A stretch of DNA of 64,000 nucleotides from Fontibacterium abundans (GTDB lineage: Bacteria > Pseudomonadota > Alphaproteobacteria > Pelagibacterales > Pelagibacteraceae): NCBI GenBank assembly GCA_965235095.1, contig OZ249405.1; one strand, 5' to 3'. This document shows, one piece after another, positions 8,105 through 17,304 of the stretch. Under the pieces are notes generated by a model. The model was not told the origin of the DNA, did no database searches, and saw only the letters and a program-made list of their open reading frames with translations. The stretch's first letter is position 1. Each line of letters opens with the position of its first letter. The translations under genes and the position numbers were made by a program.

Positions 8105-9166
8105 TTATTCATAAAAATTTTCAAACATTTTTAAATTATCTTTTTTAATTTTGACCAAACTATCAGTGATATTTTTGGGAAATTTTATTTTATCTATTTG
8201 AGATCCAAACAATGAAGACGAATACTGACATTGAAGCAAAAGTCTATTTCCTTTTTCAACCTTTAAACCTTTGTGCAAGCCACGAGTATCTTCTATAAGA
8301 ATAGTTCCTTTTTTTGCAGTAAAAGTTTTTATCTCTTTTTTTTCGTAGTAATTTTCTATAAGCTTATCGTTTAATCTAGCGTAACCATAAGACCTGATTT
8401 TAAAAGGTATCTTGCCATTATTATTTGTAGAGTTAATGTAACAATGTGGTCCATTATCATCCTTGCAATCTGTTAAATAAATAAATACTTTTAGCCATTT
8501 AGGTCTATCCATATCAAAATGCCACAATTGAGCAGCTGCGTGATCCGCTTCAACTGATGGAAAATTCCACCAAGATGCTAGTATATCTATTATTGGCAAT
8601 CCATCCAAATAATTTTCAATTATTTTTAGTAATTTTTTGTCAAAAAAAATTTTTTGAACTTCTTCAAATTCAATAAGTTCATTTTTGTTATATTCAAACT
8701 TTGTTCCCTTAGGATTTTCTATATCTAAAGTTTCATCTTCTATGCTGGAGTAAATATCGGACTTATATTTTCCCCTACAGCTAATTAATTTACAGTTTAA
8801 GTTTTCAATTACTTCCTCCGAGAGCAACTCTGGTAAAACACAATATCCTTTACTTTTAATTTCCGTATTTATATCAGAAATATTTTTGCCTAAATAAATA
8901 TTGTTATTATTGCTATTTTGATTGTAAATTATTCCTTTTTTATAACATAAAAATTTACTAATTAAAATATTTGACCAGCCACCAGTTAAAATAAAAATTT
9001 TTATCATATATTGATATGAAAAATTACTATTTTTTTTACGAAGTTTATAAAAAATTATTTCAAATAAAAAAAGCGGGAAAAAAATAAAACAGTAGATTAG
9101 GTAATATAAAAAAATCACAATTTTTTGAGATCGAATGTATGCGTTTATTGCAATTAAAAATTTCAT
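8105..9166 (-). CDS. PhyH-like Fe(II)/2-oxoglutarate dioxygenase with membrane anchor
   Basis: This 353-residue protein has one or two hydrophobic N-terminal segments (about residues 15-40) and a phytanoyl-CoA dioxygenase fold. The iron ligands are visible as His216-x-Asp218 (LWHFDMD) and His298 (DTRGLHKG), with Arg308 (GNRLL) placed to bind 2-oxoglutarate. Relatives hydroxylate lipids or small molecules. In a glycan island it may modify a lipid carrier or sugar precursor, but the substrate cannot be read from sequence. It is separated from its neighbours by 605 and about 165 bases, so it is probably transcribed alone. Confidence 0.75.
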   Translation of the reverse strand: MKFLIAINAYIRSQKIVIFLYYLIYCFIFFPLFLFEIIFYKLRKKNSNFSYQYMIKIFILTGGWSNILISKFLCYKKGIIYNQNSNNNNIYLGKNISDINTEIKSKGYCVLPELLSEEVIENLNCKLISCRGKYKSDIYSSIEDETLDIENPKGTKFEYNKNELIEFEEVQKIFFDKKLLKIIENYLDGLPIIDILASWWNFPSVEADHAAAQLWHFDMDRPKWLKVFIYLTDCKDDNGPHCYINSTNNNGKIPFKIRSYGYARLNDKLIENYYEKKEIKTFTAKKGTILIEDTRGLHKGLKVEKGNRLLLQCQYSSSLFGSQIDKIKFPKNITDSLVKIKKDNLKMFENFYE

Positions 9167-9342
9167 ATTTAAAATTTAAACAAAAGATACATATTAATGA
9201 CTATTAAATAATTTGAATTTTTATTTATATTAACTACTAATATAATAATTTAAATCATAAATAAAAGAAAAAAAAATAAATAATATTATAATCAATCATT
9301 TATTGAGGAGCCTTTATAAAAATTTACATTTTGGATCCAAAT

Positions 9343-10842
9343 ATGAAAATATATAAAAAGTTTCTTAATTTAAATTTTTTTGCTGATGCAAATGAAAAAG
9401 AATTTATAGCCTCAAATAAGTCAGAATATAAAATAAATGCTAATAATAGAAAATATATAGCTATTCAAATTGCTCAAGATTATTTTTTCTTATTAAATAT
9501 GAAATCTGTTGTAAAAAATTTTTTAAAAAAAGGCTTTACACCAATCGGTATAATTCCATATAATTTCCAAGTATTAAAAAAAAATGTAAGTTTATTCGAG
9601 TTTTTTAATGAGTTTAAAAACTTTGTAGTTTTTAAAATAAGAATTAAGAAATGGAAAAAACTTTATCAATCAATCGGTGTTAATAAATTTTACACTACAC
9701 CAAATATTCTTTACTACAAAAGTGAAAAAAATAAAAGTACCCAAAAGAAAACTAACGTACTGAAAATCAAAATAAAAAATTTAAATATAGGTGATCTAAT
9801 CTACGATACATACTTAAGATTTAGGGCACAAAAAACTATTGATATTAGCGATGCCTATTTTGAAAAATTATTATTTATTAGTAAAGCTATTATAGAAAGT
9901 TTATCTAATATTTCTTTAGAAAAAAAAATTAGTTATTATTTTACAACTTTTTCATCTTACATCCATCACGGTATACCCTGTCGTTTTTTTTTAGAAAAAA
10001 AAATTAATGTTTTTTCGTATGGAAGAAAACATTCGTATGCTAAAAAATTATCTATAAAGGACCCTCTTCATAATGATAATTTTTTAAATTTAAAAAAAAA
10101 TTTCGAAAAATTAAAAAATAAAAAGACAAAGATCAAGCAAGCAAAAAAAGAAATTATCAAAAAATTTTATGGAAAAAATGAAATTAGTGGACACTATTTG
10201 AATGAGAACAATGCCTACAAAAAAAAATTAAAATTTATAAATAAGTCCGGAATTAATGGTGTTTTATTTTTACATGATTTTTTTGATGCACCGCACGATA
10301 GGGGTTTTAAACATATTTTTGCAGACCACTATTTATGGGCAGATTTTACAATTAATTGCATAAATAAGTATAATTTAAAAATTGCAGTTAAGTCTCACCC
10401 TAATCAAATAGACGAAAATATCAAAATAATAAAAATTTTAAAAAACAAGTATCCTGCAGTTGAGTGGATTGATAATGATATTAATAATCTTGATCTAATA
10501 AAAAAAATTAATTTTGGCGTTTCAATCAATGGAAGTATTCTTTATGAGCTAGCTTTTTTTAATAAAATAGGAATTTCAGCAAGCATTAATCCAACCAGCT
10601 CTTTTAAAATCTTTAAAGATCCTAAAAACGTAAAAGAATATAAGTATTTTTTAATAAATCCGGAAAAAGCTAGAATTATGAAATTTTCTCAAATTGAAGC
10701 TTGCAAAGTATACTACTCAAATTTTATGAATAATAATTATGAAGATCTTGGGACAGATATTGGTAAACATAATTTGATATATATGAATAAAAATTCATCT
10801 CGGGACTTAATGTTGTACAATAAAAAAATTCACAATGTATAA
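9343..10842 (+). CDS. Capsule-type polysaccharide biosynthesis protein
   Basis: This ~499-residue protein resembles capsular polysaccharide synthesis proteins with a GT-B-like C-terminal half (VKSHPNQ followed by WIDNDINNLDLI and SINGSILYELAFF). This pattern fits Kdo- or glycerol-phosphate-type capsule transferases, but the exact sugar is unknown. I prefer the ATG at 9343 over the in-frame TTG at 9331. A GAGGAG lies at about 9305, too far away to help. The gene is extremely AT-rich and overlaps the next gene by 8 bases. Confidence 0.55.
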   Translation: MKIYKKFLNLNFFADANEKEFIASNKSEYKINANNRKYIAIQIAQDYFFLLNMKSVVKNFLKKGFTPIGIIPYNFQVLKKNVSLFEFFNEFKNFVVFKIRIKKWKKLYQSIGVNKFYTTPNILYYKSEKNKSTQKKTNVLKIKIKNLNIGDLIYDTYLRFRAQKTIDISDAYFEKLLFISKAIIESLSNISLEKKISYYFTTFSSYIHHGIPCRFFLEKKINVFSYGRKHSYAKKLSIKDPLHNDNFLNLKKNFEKLKNKKTKIKQAKKEIIKKFYGKNEISGHYLNENNAYKKKLKFINKSGINGVLFLHDFFDAPHDRGFKHIFADHYLWADFTINCINKYNLKIAVKSHPNQIDENIKIIKILKNKYPAVEWIDNDINNLDLIKKINFGVSINGSILYELAFFNKIGISASINPTSSFKIFKDPKNVKEYKYFLINPEKARIMKFSQIEACKVYYSNFMNNNYEDLGTDIGKHNLIYMNKNSSRDLMLYNKKIHNV

Positions 10843-11803
10843 TCATTCAGTATATATATTTACATATAATAGGAATAGCTTGTTAAAAAGGCAATTAAAT
10901 GTTTTTTTTATTTTAAAGATTAAAAGCAAAGTTTACATTTTAGATGGTAGTACAAATTTAACAGAAAAAAAAAAAAATCAAGAAATAGCAAAAAAATATA
11001 ATGTCAATTACTATTATGAAGTTTCTTATCAAAAAAGATTTAAATTAATTGATGCACTTAATACTACCGATTTTATTTCATACTGCTCAGATGATGACAT
11101 TGTTGATCCTAGATTTTATTCTATAGGAAGTGATTTTTTAAAAAAAAACAAATCTTACTCGGCTGTTACTGGGAGATACTTGTGTTTACAGTATAATCCT
11201 AAATATAAATTTTTGGGATATAGATTAATTAATCATTTACCTAATGATTTTGATATTAATACTGAAAATTTTATCACCAATATTGTTCTTTTAGAATCTG
11301 CTTATAGATTGGGATGTCCTCCCACACACTACGGTGTTAGAAGCTTTGAATCACATAAAATTTTAAGCAGATATGTCTGTAAACTCAAGTATTTTGTTAG
11401 TGTAGAGCAGTTAGAAAAAATATCAATATTGTTAGTTGGCGGAGTTAAAGTTTTGCCTAATTTTTTTGGATTACGAGATTATTATAATACGCCAACAATT
11501 CATGAATATAGAGATTTAAAATCAAATGATGATTCTGATATTATGGTATTAAAAGATATTATTAAAAAATATTTATTGAGTATAAATAAAGAAGAGTATT
11601 ATTCAGAGTTGGCAACTGAATATGCATATTCAACGAATTTAAAAACAACAACAAGAAAAAATTATTTGTCTTTTAGAGAAAATAAAAGTAGGGCGTTTTT
11701 TGATGTAATTAGGCAATATATTCTTAACAACATAGAAAATATATATGATTCAGGGTTGGATTCACGATTCAAAAAAGCTTTTAGAAAAGTTTTTTTTAGC
11801 TAG
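10835..11803 (+). CDS. Glycosyltransferase, GT2-like (TIGR00180 type)
   Basis: This 322-residue protein begins SVYIFTYNRNSLLKRQL and has SYCSDDDIVDPRF near residue 87, the acidic metal-binding motif of a GT-A fold. The N-terminus and the aspartate cluster match the TIGR00180 glycosyltransferase group found in polysaccharide clusters. Its ATG overlaps the stop of the capsule-type gene, so the two are probably coupled. Donor and acceptor sugars are unknown. Confidence 0.65.
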   Translation: MYNHSVYIFTYNRNSLLKRQLNVFFILKIKSKVYILDGSTNLTEKKKNQEIAKKYNVNYYYEVSYQKRFKLIDALNTTDFISYCSDDDIVDPRFYSIGSDFLKKNKSYSAVTGRYLCLQYNPKYKFLGYRLINHLPNDFDINTENFITNIVLLESAYRLGCPPTHYGVRSFESHKILSRYVCKLKYFVSVEQLEKISILLVGGVKVLPNFFGLRDYYNTPTIHEYRDLKSNDDSDIMVLKDIIKKYLLSINKEEYYSELATEYAYSTNLKTTTRKNYLSFRENKSRAFFDVIRQYILNNIENIYDSGLDSRFKKAFRKVFFS

Positions 11804-11806
11804 ATC

Positions 11807-12637
11807 ATGTATAGTAAAAAAATTATTGTATTCGGAGCCACTGGTTATATAGGAAAGCACTTAATACCAGCATTAATAAAAAATAAATATAAAGTTACAG
11901 TTTTAGCAAGAAGTTTTAAGGATATTAAAAATTTTAAATGGTTTGTTAAGATTAATTATATTAATTTTAATCTGAATAATCTCAATATAAATTTTAATAA
12001 AATTTCAAAAAATTCTACTATTATTTACTTAGCTTGGGAGGGATTACCAAATTATAATTCACCTGATCAGTTAAAAAAAAATGTTTTAATTCATTATAAA
12101 TTTATAAAAGAACTGTTACAAAAAAGAAAAATTAAAAACTTAATTGTTACAGGAACTTGCCAAGAGTATGGAATGAAAAAAGGTTTGCAAAAAGTTAATG
12201 AAAAGGCCAATCCAGTCACAAATTATGGCCTGGCAAAAGTTAGATTATATAAAAAAATATCCAATCTACAAAAGAGCTATACTTTTAATTTTAAATGGCT
12301 CAGACTCTATTATTCATATGGTAAGTGGCAAAATAAAAATTCCATATTTTCTCAATTAAGACTATCTATTAGAAATAAGGAAAAATATTTTAAAATGAGC
12401 AAAGGCGATCAAATGATTGATTATTTGCCTATATCCAAAATGGTTAAAAAAATATTATTGGTTATAGAGAAAAAAAATAATGGCATTTTTAATGTTTGCA
12501 GTGGAAAACCTATAAAGTTAAAAGATTTAGTAAAAAAATATATTAAGAAAAGAAAATCTATAATTAAATTAAGATTAGGTTACTATTCTTATCTAAAATA
12601 CGAACCCAAGTATTTTTGGGGTGAAAATAATATTTAA
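11807..12637 (+). CDS. NAD(P)-dependent sugar epimerase/reductase (SDR)
   Basis: This 276-residue extended short-chain dehydrogenase has the Rossmann loop FGATGYIGKH (residues 9-18), TGTCQEYG as the active-site serine/threonine segment, and the YGLAK catalytic Tyr-Lys pair. At about 276 residues it is shorter than 4,6-dehydratases and closer to dTDP-6-deoxytalose or RmlD-type 4-ketoreductases. It follows the glycosyltransferase by 3 bases. The precise reaction is not determined. Confidence 0.68.
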   Translation: MYSKKIIVFGATGYIGKHLIPALIKNKYKVTVLARSFKDIKNFKWFVKINYINFNLNNLNINFNKISKNSTIIYLAWEGLPNYNSPDQLKKNVLIHYKFIKELLQKRKIKNLIVTGTCQEYGMKKGLQKVNEKANPVTNYGLAKVRLYKKISNLQKSYTFNFKWLRLYYSYGKWQNKNSIFSQLRLSIRNKEKYFKMSKGDQMIDYLPISKMVKKILLVIEKKNNGIFNVCSGKPIKLKDLVKKYIKKRKSIIKLRLGYYSYLKYEPKYFWGENNI

Positions 12638-12685
12638 ATTTTTGTTAAAAGAATAAATGTAAAAACAATATTGCGGGTATTATGC

Positions 12686-12904
12686 ATGGATATAATTAAA
12701 ACTCTGAGTTTGATTTATAAAAAAAAAGAATTAATTTTTTTTTTAATACTGCTTGGTGGAGGTACGATAGTTACTCTTTTAGATTTAATTTCTTTTTTGT
12801 TTATAATTCCATTATTCAATATTATTTTTTTAGATCAAAATATAATTTTTTTTAATATTAAGGTAGATGTAGCTGACAATAAGGATAAACTAATAATAAA
12901 TTGA
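12686..12904 (+). pseudogene. Truncated N-terminal fragment of an ABC flippase-like transporter
   Basis: From the ATG at 12686 this encodes about 72 residues with two hydrophobic segments. The stretch FFLILLGGGTIVTLLDLISF resembles the first membrane helix of PglK/MsbA-like exporters (short basic N-terminus, then a long helix and an IIP turn). No further helices or ATP-binding domain follow: the frame stops at 12902 and the sequence passes into an unrelated membrane gene. A deletion or recombination that removed the rest of a flippase is the simplest reading. A real small membrane protein is possible. Confidence 0.4.
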
Positions 12905-12951
12905 ATTTTGGTTTTTTGTTGAATTCTATAATTTTATTATTGGGTCCATAA

Positions 12952-14598
12952 AGAATTTTAAAATTAGTATTTAAAGAAGGCTCAACGTCAGCGCCTATTT
13001 TATTACATATTAATTTTTTTTTTTTTTTTTTTTCTATTTTTTCACTTCTATTTTTAATTCCTAATTTTACTAAAATCAAAATAGGTATTAATTTAGAGTT
13101 TATATTTTTTTTTTTAATTATTTTTTATGTAAGTAAAGATAGATATTATCTTGATCAAGATGAATTTACATACTGGGGGCGTTCTTTAAAAGAATTATTA
13201 TTAGGTTTAAAACCTTACAATCATTTTAACCATCATCCAAAAGGAACTTCTTTATTTCAATATTTATTAGTTTTTTTTAATTATAAAGAAGGTTTAGCTA
13301 TATTTGCTAACAATATTTTATTAATTTGTGGTTATTTTTATCTTTTTTATGAAAGAAAATTATTAAGTGTTGAAAAAATTTTTATATTTTTGATTTTCTA
13401 TTTATTATTAAATAATCTAAGTTTTGGTTTTTTATCCATCTATTCAGATCCAATTCTAGCAGTATTTTTTTCTTGTTTATTAAAATTAATATATTTTTTT
13501 GCAACAAAAGAAAAAAATAAAGAAACTTTACAATTCTCTATTTCCTTTATTATAATTTTTTTAACATTACTATTAATTAATAGAGCCTCAACTATCTATG
13601 CACTAATTTTATTATTTTTATTTTTTGCGATTTTTTTTTATAAAAATAATAAAAATCCTATTATCAATATAACTTGTTTTTTTGGAATTTCTTTTTTAAT
13701 TTTAATTTTTTATTATTATTTACCAACGGAACTAATTTTGCGTGGGAATTATGAAATTCAGACAATAATTGAGAATGTTATAAAATTTATAAGATACCAA
13801 CTTTTTAGCATAAATTTTATTGAGTTATTTACTTCTCCAATTTATTTTTCACATTTTGGAACATTAGTTAATGGTATATTAACTTTTTTTTCTATAAATA
13901 ATTTTTTTCTACAATTTCAAATACCTCTATTTATATACATTTTATTACTTGGGTTAATATTATTATTTAATTTTAGATACAAATTTTATTTAATTTTAAT
14001 TTCTTTTTTTCTTATTTTTATTTATTCTTCAGTAGTTTTCATACTTAAATTTCAGATTGAAAAAATTTCAATATTAGCATTACAGAGATATATCGCAATT
14101 TTATTACTTGCTAATTTTCTTTTTTATATTTCTATTATTATTGAGAATTTTAAAAAAAGTTATAATAATTATGTTCTATTTTTTTTTATAATATTTTTAA
14201 TTTCTGTTACACCTAAAAAAACAATAGGCTTATTCGTAACCGATAAAATTTATTATTCAAATTTAAGTAATCTAAATTTTAAGATTAATAGAGATAAAAT
14301 TTCTGAACTAAAAAATATTAACAATATAGATAGTGTTTTTTTAATTCACAAAGACCGTATGTCTGATTATACAAACAATAATATTGCCGGTGAACATACA
14401 TTTTATAATGATATAATTTTATATGAATTATATCCGACAAAAATTGTATTTGTTGAATATTATAAATTTAAAAAAAATAATAACTACTATAAAAGATTCA
14501 AACCCAATAATTCTCTTTTTATTTTTTTTGATTTATCCAATGATCAATTAAAGAATGTTAATCAATTTCGAAATTCTTTTATAATAAATACTTATTAG
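12952..14598 (+). CDS. Polytopic GT-C-like glycosyltransferase, start missing or disrupted
   Basis: One frame is open from 12952 to 14598 (549 codons) but holds no ATG, GTG or TTG before a TTG at 13390. That late start would drop the most diagnostic part, YYLDQDEFTYWG, an acidic first-loop motif like that of GT-C membrane glycosyltransferases, plus HFNHHPKGTS. Just upstream in the same frame a TTG at 12901 gives LNFGFLLNSIILLLGP and then a TAA at 12949-12951. Either that TAA is a nonsense mutation or an ATT near 12955 is used. About ten hydrophobic helices are visible. A run of 20 T (13014-13033) lies inside the frame. Confidence 0.6.
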   Translation, partial: RILKLVFKEGSTSAPILLHINFFFFFFSIFSLLFLIPNFTKIKIGINLEFIFFFLIIFYVSKDRYYLDQDEFTYWGRSLKELLLGLKPYNHFNHHPKGTSLFQYLLVFFNYKEGLAIFANNILLICGYFYLFYERKLLSVEKIFIFLIFYLLLNNLSFGFLSIYSDPILAVFFSCLLKLIYFFATKEKNKETLQFSISFIIIFLTLLLINRASTIYALILLFLFFAIFFYKNNKNPIINITCFFGISFLILIFYYYLPTELILRGNYEIQTIIENVIKFIRYQLFSINFIELFTSPIYFSHFGTLVNGILTFFSINNFFLQFQIPLFIYILLLGLILLFNFRYKFYLILISFFLIFIYSSVVFILKFQIEKISILALQRYIAILLLANFLFYISIIIENFKKSYNNYVLFFFIIFLISVTPKKTIGLFVTDKIYYSNLSNLNFKINRDKISELKNINNIDSVFLIHKDRMSDYTNNNIAGEHTFYNDIILYELYPTKIVFVEYYKFKKNNNYYKRFKPNNSLFIFFDLSNDQLKNVNQFRNSFIINTY

Positions 14599-14619
14599 AA
14601 AATTTATAATATTTTCTTT

Positions 14620-14648
14620 AATATCAAATTCTATCTATTGATATTTTT
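14620..14648 (+). terminator. Weak AT-only stem-loop after the GT-C-like gene
   Basis: AATATCAA (14620-14627) pairs perfectly with TTGATATT (14638-14645) and is followed by three more T. It lies 21 bases after the stop of the GT-C-like gene and could end its transcript, but the stem has only two G-C type pairs. Confidence 0.3.
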
Positions 14649-14767
14649 ATAACATTAGACATAAATTTCTTTTAAAATACAAAATAAATTACATTAATTT
14701 AGAATTTCAAAATAATAAATAAATACTTTAAAATATAGTTATTATTCTGCAAATATCCTAATTATTT

Positions 14768-16477
14768 TTATTTTATTAAATTAAAAAATTTATAGTCGTT
14801 TTTAACTAAAAAATTTATGTTTTTTAATTTTCTTATTGCGCATGGCGACATAGTATACCCGCAACCATCTATGCTTTTTAATAAATAATATGCAAATACG
14901 CCGTTTATTTTAATCGGAGTTATCTCAAAGTTTCCATCAATTTGTCTGTTTGAATGAAATTTTGGCCAAGGATAATTGATGTAGTATGTATCGTAGTTTT
15001 TATAAATTCTTACAATGTGCTTAAGAGCAAACAATGTAAATAATAATATTAGTGTAAATTTTATGTATTTATAAAGCTTTTTTTCACTTTTGTTTCTCAG
15101 GTTAATTTTAGTGGCAAGTAAAGTGAAAATTGTTATTATAAAAATTACCAAATAAGACGAGCCATATCGAAAAACTGGAAATCTAAAGAACCATAATAAA
15201 ATTCCAGAAAAAGATAATATTAATAAAAAAAAAAGTCTTTTTACAATTTCCGATTTATATTTTTTGTAATAAGTCATATCACTGTTCTCAAATTTTTTTA
15301 AAAATAAATAAATAGTAAAAGAAAAAATAATAAATATAGATATTTTTTTGATAATTAGTATGCCATGCCCTAAAAACCAAGTTTTAAACCAAAAAAAATT
15401 TTTTACATAATACTGCTGCGTTATTGGTTCTCCACGATAATCGGGCCAACCTTTTGTCCAAGCTTCATTCTCAAGGCTTTGAATTTTAGGGGCGAAATCA
15501 AAATTTATATCTGAACTAAACCAAGGCAACTGATCAAAGCAAGTAATTTCAATTGGATAAATGAGACATCCTGAAATAATTATATTTTTAGCAAACCATA
15601 TTATTAAAAAAAATAAGCTAAAAATATTAATAGTGTTAACTAAAAAATACTTTCTATAAAAAAAAAAATAATAATACAGGGGTATTAATAAAATTAATAT
15701 AAGCGTAGGCTTCAATGTGAAACAAAAAATTGATAATATAATTATTCTACTAATTTCTTCCGGTCTTAGTGAGTTGTCCATATTTTTTTTTAAGAAAAAA
15801 GAACACGTCAATAGAAATATGAGATGACTCGCTACATCATTGCCAAATTCAGAATATCTATTATAACCATAAAGAATATAGGATAGAGCAAGAAATATAT
15901 AAAAAACATATATCTTGTCGTTAAAATAATTTTTTGTAATTTCATTATAAAAATACAAAACTATTGCTGAAAAAATTATTGCCGATGGCAAAATGATTCC
16001 GTTTTCATTAAAAATTAAATTATTAAAAATAGCATTTAAGTATTGCAAAATTGAGGTATGCCCAAATCTAAAGTGTAGATTTGAAATGCCAAATATAATT
16101 TTATTGTCATTTAATATTTTCGTGTAAGGGAGATGATACAAGTTGGCATCTGGTCTATATATATTATCTAGTGTGATTATTAATGTAGATAGTGTTGCTA
16201 TTAAAAGCCCAGTATAGAAAAATTTTAATATAATTTTTTTTTTGAAAAGATAAAAAAAACCGAAAATTAAAATAATAAAAAAAATTAATGTGTTAATTTT
16301 TGGAGTTAAAGGAATAAAAAAATTAATCAGCAAAGTTAAAACTGATAATGATATTGATCCAAAAATAATTAATAATAACGGAGAAGTTTTATAATTTTTT
16401 TCATTTTTATAGAAAGGAAAGCCAGCAAATGCTAGAAAAATTGATGATAAAAAAGAATATAAAAAAATATAATGCAA
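14768..16477 (-). CDS. Large polytopic membrane protein, GT-C-like
   Basis: This 569-residue protein is almost entirely hydrophobic helices, about 12 by eye, with a loop after the third helix reading RPDANLYHLPYTKIL. An aspartate in the first large external loop is characteristic of GT-C glycosyltransferases and related proteins that use lipid-linked sugars. The last ~60 residues form a soluble tail with conserved-looking cysteines (DGCGYTMSPCA). It is the second such protein in the island and faces the opposite way. A role in glycan assembly is inferred from fold and context. Confidence 0.55.
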   Translation of the reverse strand: MHYIFLYSFLSSIFLAFAGFPFYKNEKNYKTSPLLLIIFGSISLSVLTLLINFFIPLTPKINTLIFFIILIFGFFYLFKKKIILKFFYTGLLIATLSTLIITLDNIYRPDANLYHLPYTKILNDNKIIFGISNLHFRFGHTSILQYLNAIFNNLIFNENGIILPSAIIFSAIVLYFYNEITKNYFNDKIYVFYIFLALSYILYGYNRYSEFGNDVASHLIFLLTCSFFLKKNMDNSLRPEEISRIIILSIFCFTLKPTLILILLIPLYYYFFFYRKYFLVNTINIFSLFFLIIWFAKNIIISGCLIYPIEITCFDQLPWFSSDINFDFAPKIQSLENEAWTKGWPDYRGEPITQQYYVKNFFWFKTWFLGHGILIIKKISIFIIFSFTIYLFLKKFENSDMTYYKKYKSEIVKRLFFLLILSFSGILLWFFRFPVFRYGSSYLVIFIITIFTLLATKINLRNKSEKKLYKYIKFTLILLFTLFALKHIVRIYKNYDTYYINYPWPKFHSNRQIDGNFEITPIKINGVFAYYLLKSIDGCGYTMSPCAIRKLKNINFLVKNDYKFFNLIK

Positions 16478-16487
16478 CTTATTTTTT

Positions 16488-17300
16488 ATGTTAGTAAATT
16501 TATTGAGAACAGTTTTATTTATATTTATAAGAAAATTAGAAAGACATCCACAGTTTATTTTGCTAATTTTAAATAATATAACTCATTTTAAATTTTTTTT
16601 GCCCCATGATAAAGATTATTATGGTATTAAAAAAATTTTTAGTAAAAATGTTAACTCCTTTCTTGATATTGGAGCTAATACAGGTACGTCCACATTAGCT
16701 TTAAGAAGAATGGGCTTTACAAATACAATTCATCTTTTTGAACCCAATTATTTTTTATTTAATAAATTTTTAAAAAAAATTAAAAAAAAAGATCCTAATA
16801 TTTTTATTCATAATTTAGCATTAGGCTCAAAAAACAATAAACTAAATTTTTTTTTGCCTTTCATTAACGGAAAATTTATTCATTATTTTTCTAGTTTCAG
16901 CAAAGATTATTTAAAAAATAGTTGTTTAAGTACATTTCCTAATAAAAAAGTAGTTATAAAGAAAAAAGTTATTAAGATCAAAAAATTTGATGATTTAAAA
17001 ATTAATGAAAGGATAGATTTTGTCAAAATTGACACCGAAGGTCATGATTTTCAAGTTATAAAAGGGATGAAAAAAACTATAAAAAAATATAAACCAGCAT
17101 TTTTGATTGAATATAATAATCTTTTACATGATAAAATAGTCAAACAGTTAAAAAATTATTCTCAATATTATTATAATTTAGAAAAAAATTTATTAGTTAG
17201 AATAAAAAAAATAAATAATACTAATTTTGATAGATTTGGACACTTAAACCCCTTGTCAGTAAGGAATATTTTTTTTATTCATAAATATAAAAAATATTAA
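16488..17300 (+). CDS. FkbM-family methyltransferase
   Basis: This 270-residue protein shows the FkbM pattern: SAM-binding loop FLDIGANTGTSTLAL near residue 58, LFEPN about 25 residues later, and VKIDTEGHDFQVIKGM followed by LIEYN near the end. FkbM enzymes O-methylate sugars or secondary metabolites. It starts 10 bases from the divergent membrane-protein gene and is followed after 4 bases by a glycosyltransferase, so it probably methylates the surface glycan. Confidence 0.82.
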   Translation: MLVNLLRTVLFIFIRKLERHPQFILLILNNITHFKFFLPHDKDYYGIKKIFSKNVNSFLDIGANTGTSTLALRRMGFTNTIHLFEPNYFLFNKFLKKIKKKDPNIFIHNLALGSKNNKLNFFLPFINGKFIHYFSSFSKDYLKNSCLSTFPNKKVVIKKKVIKIKKFDDLKINERIDFVKIDTEGHDFQVIKGMKKTIKKYKPAFLIEYNNLLHDKIVKQLKNYSQYYYNLEKNLLVRIKKINNTNFDRFGHLNPLSVRNIFFIHKYKKY

Positions 17301-17304
17301 AAAA

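Noticed and set aside
12858..13079. Minus-strand ORF of 73 codons
   Set aside because: It overlaps the GT-C-like frame and is rich in Lys/Asn from poly-A; no family features.
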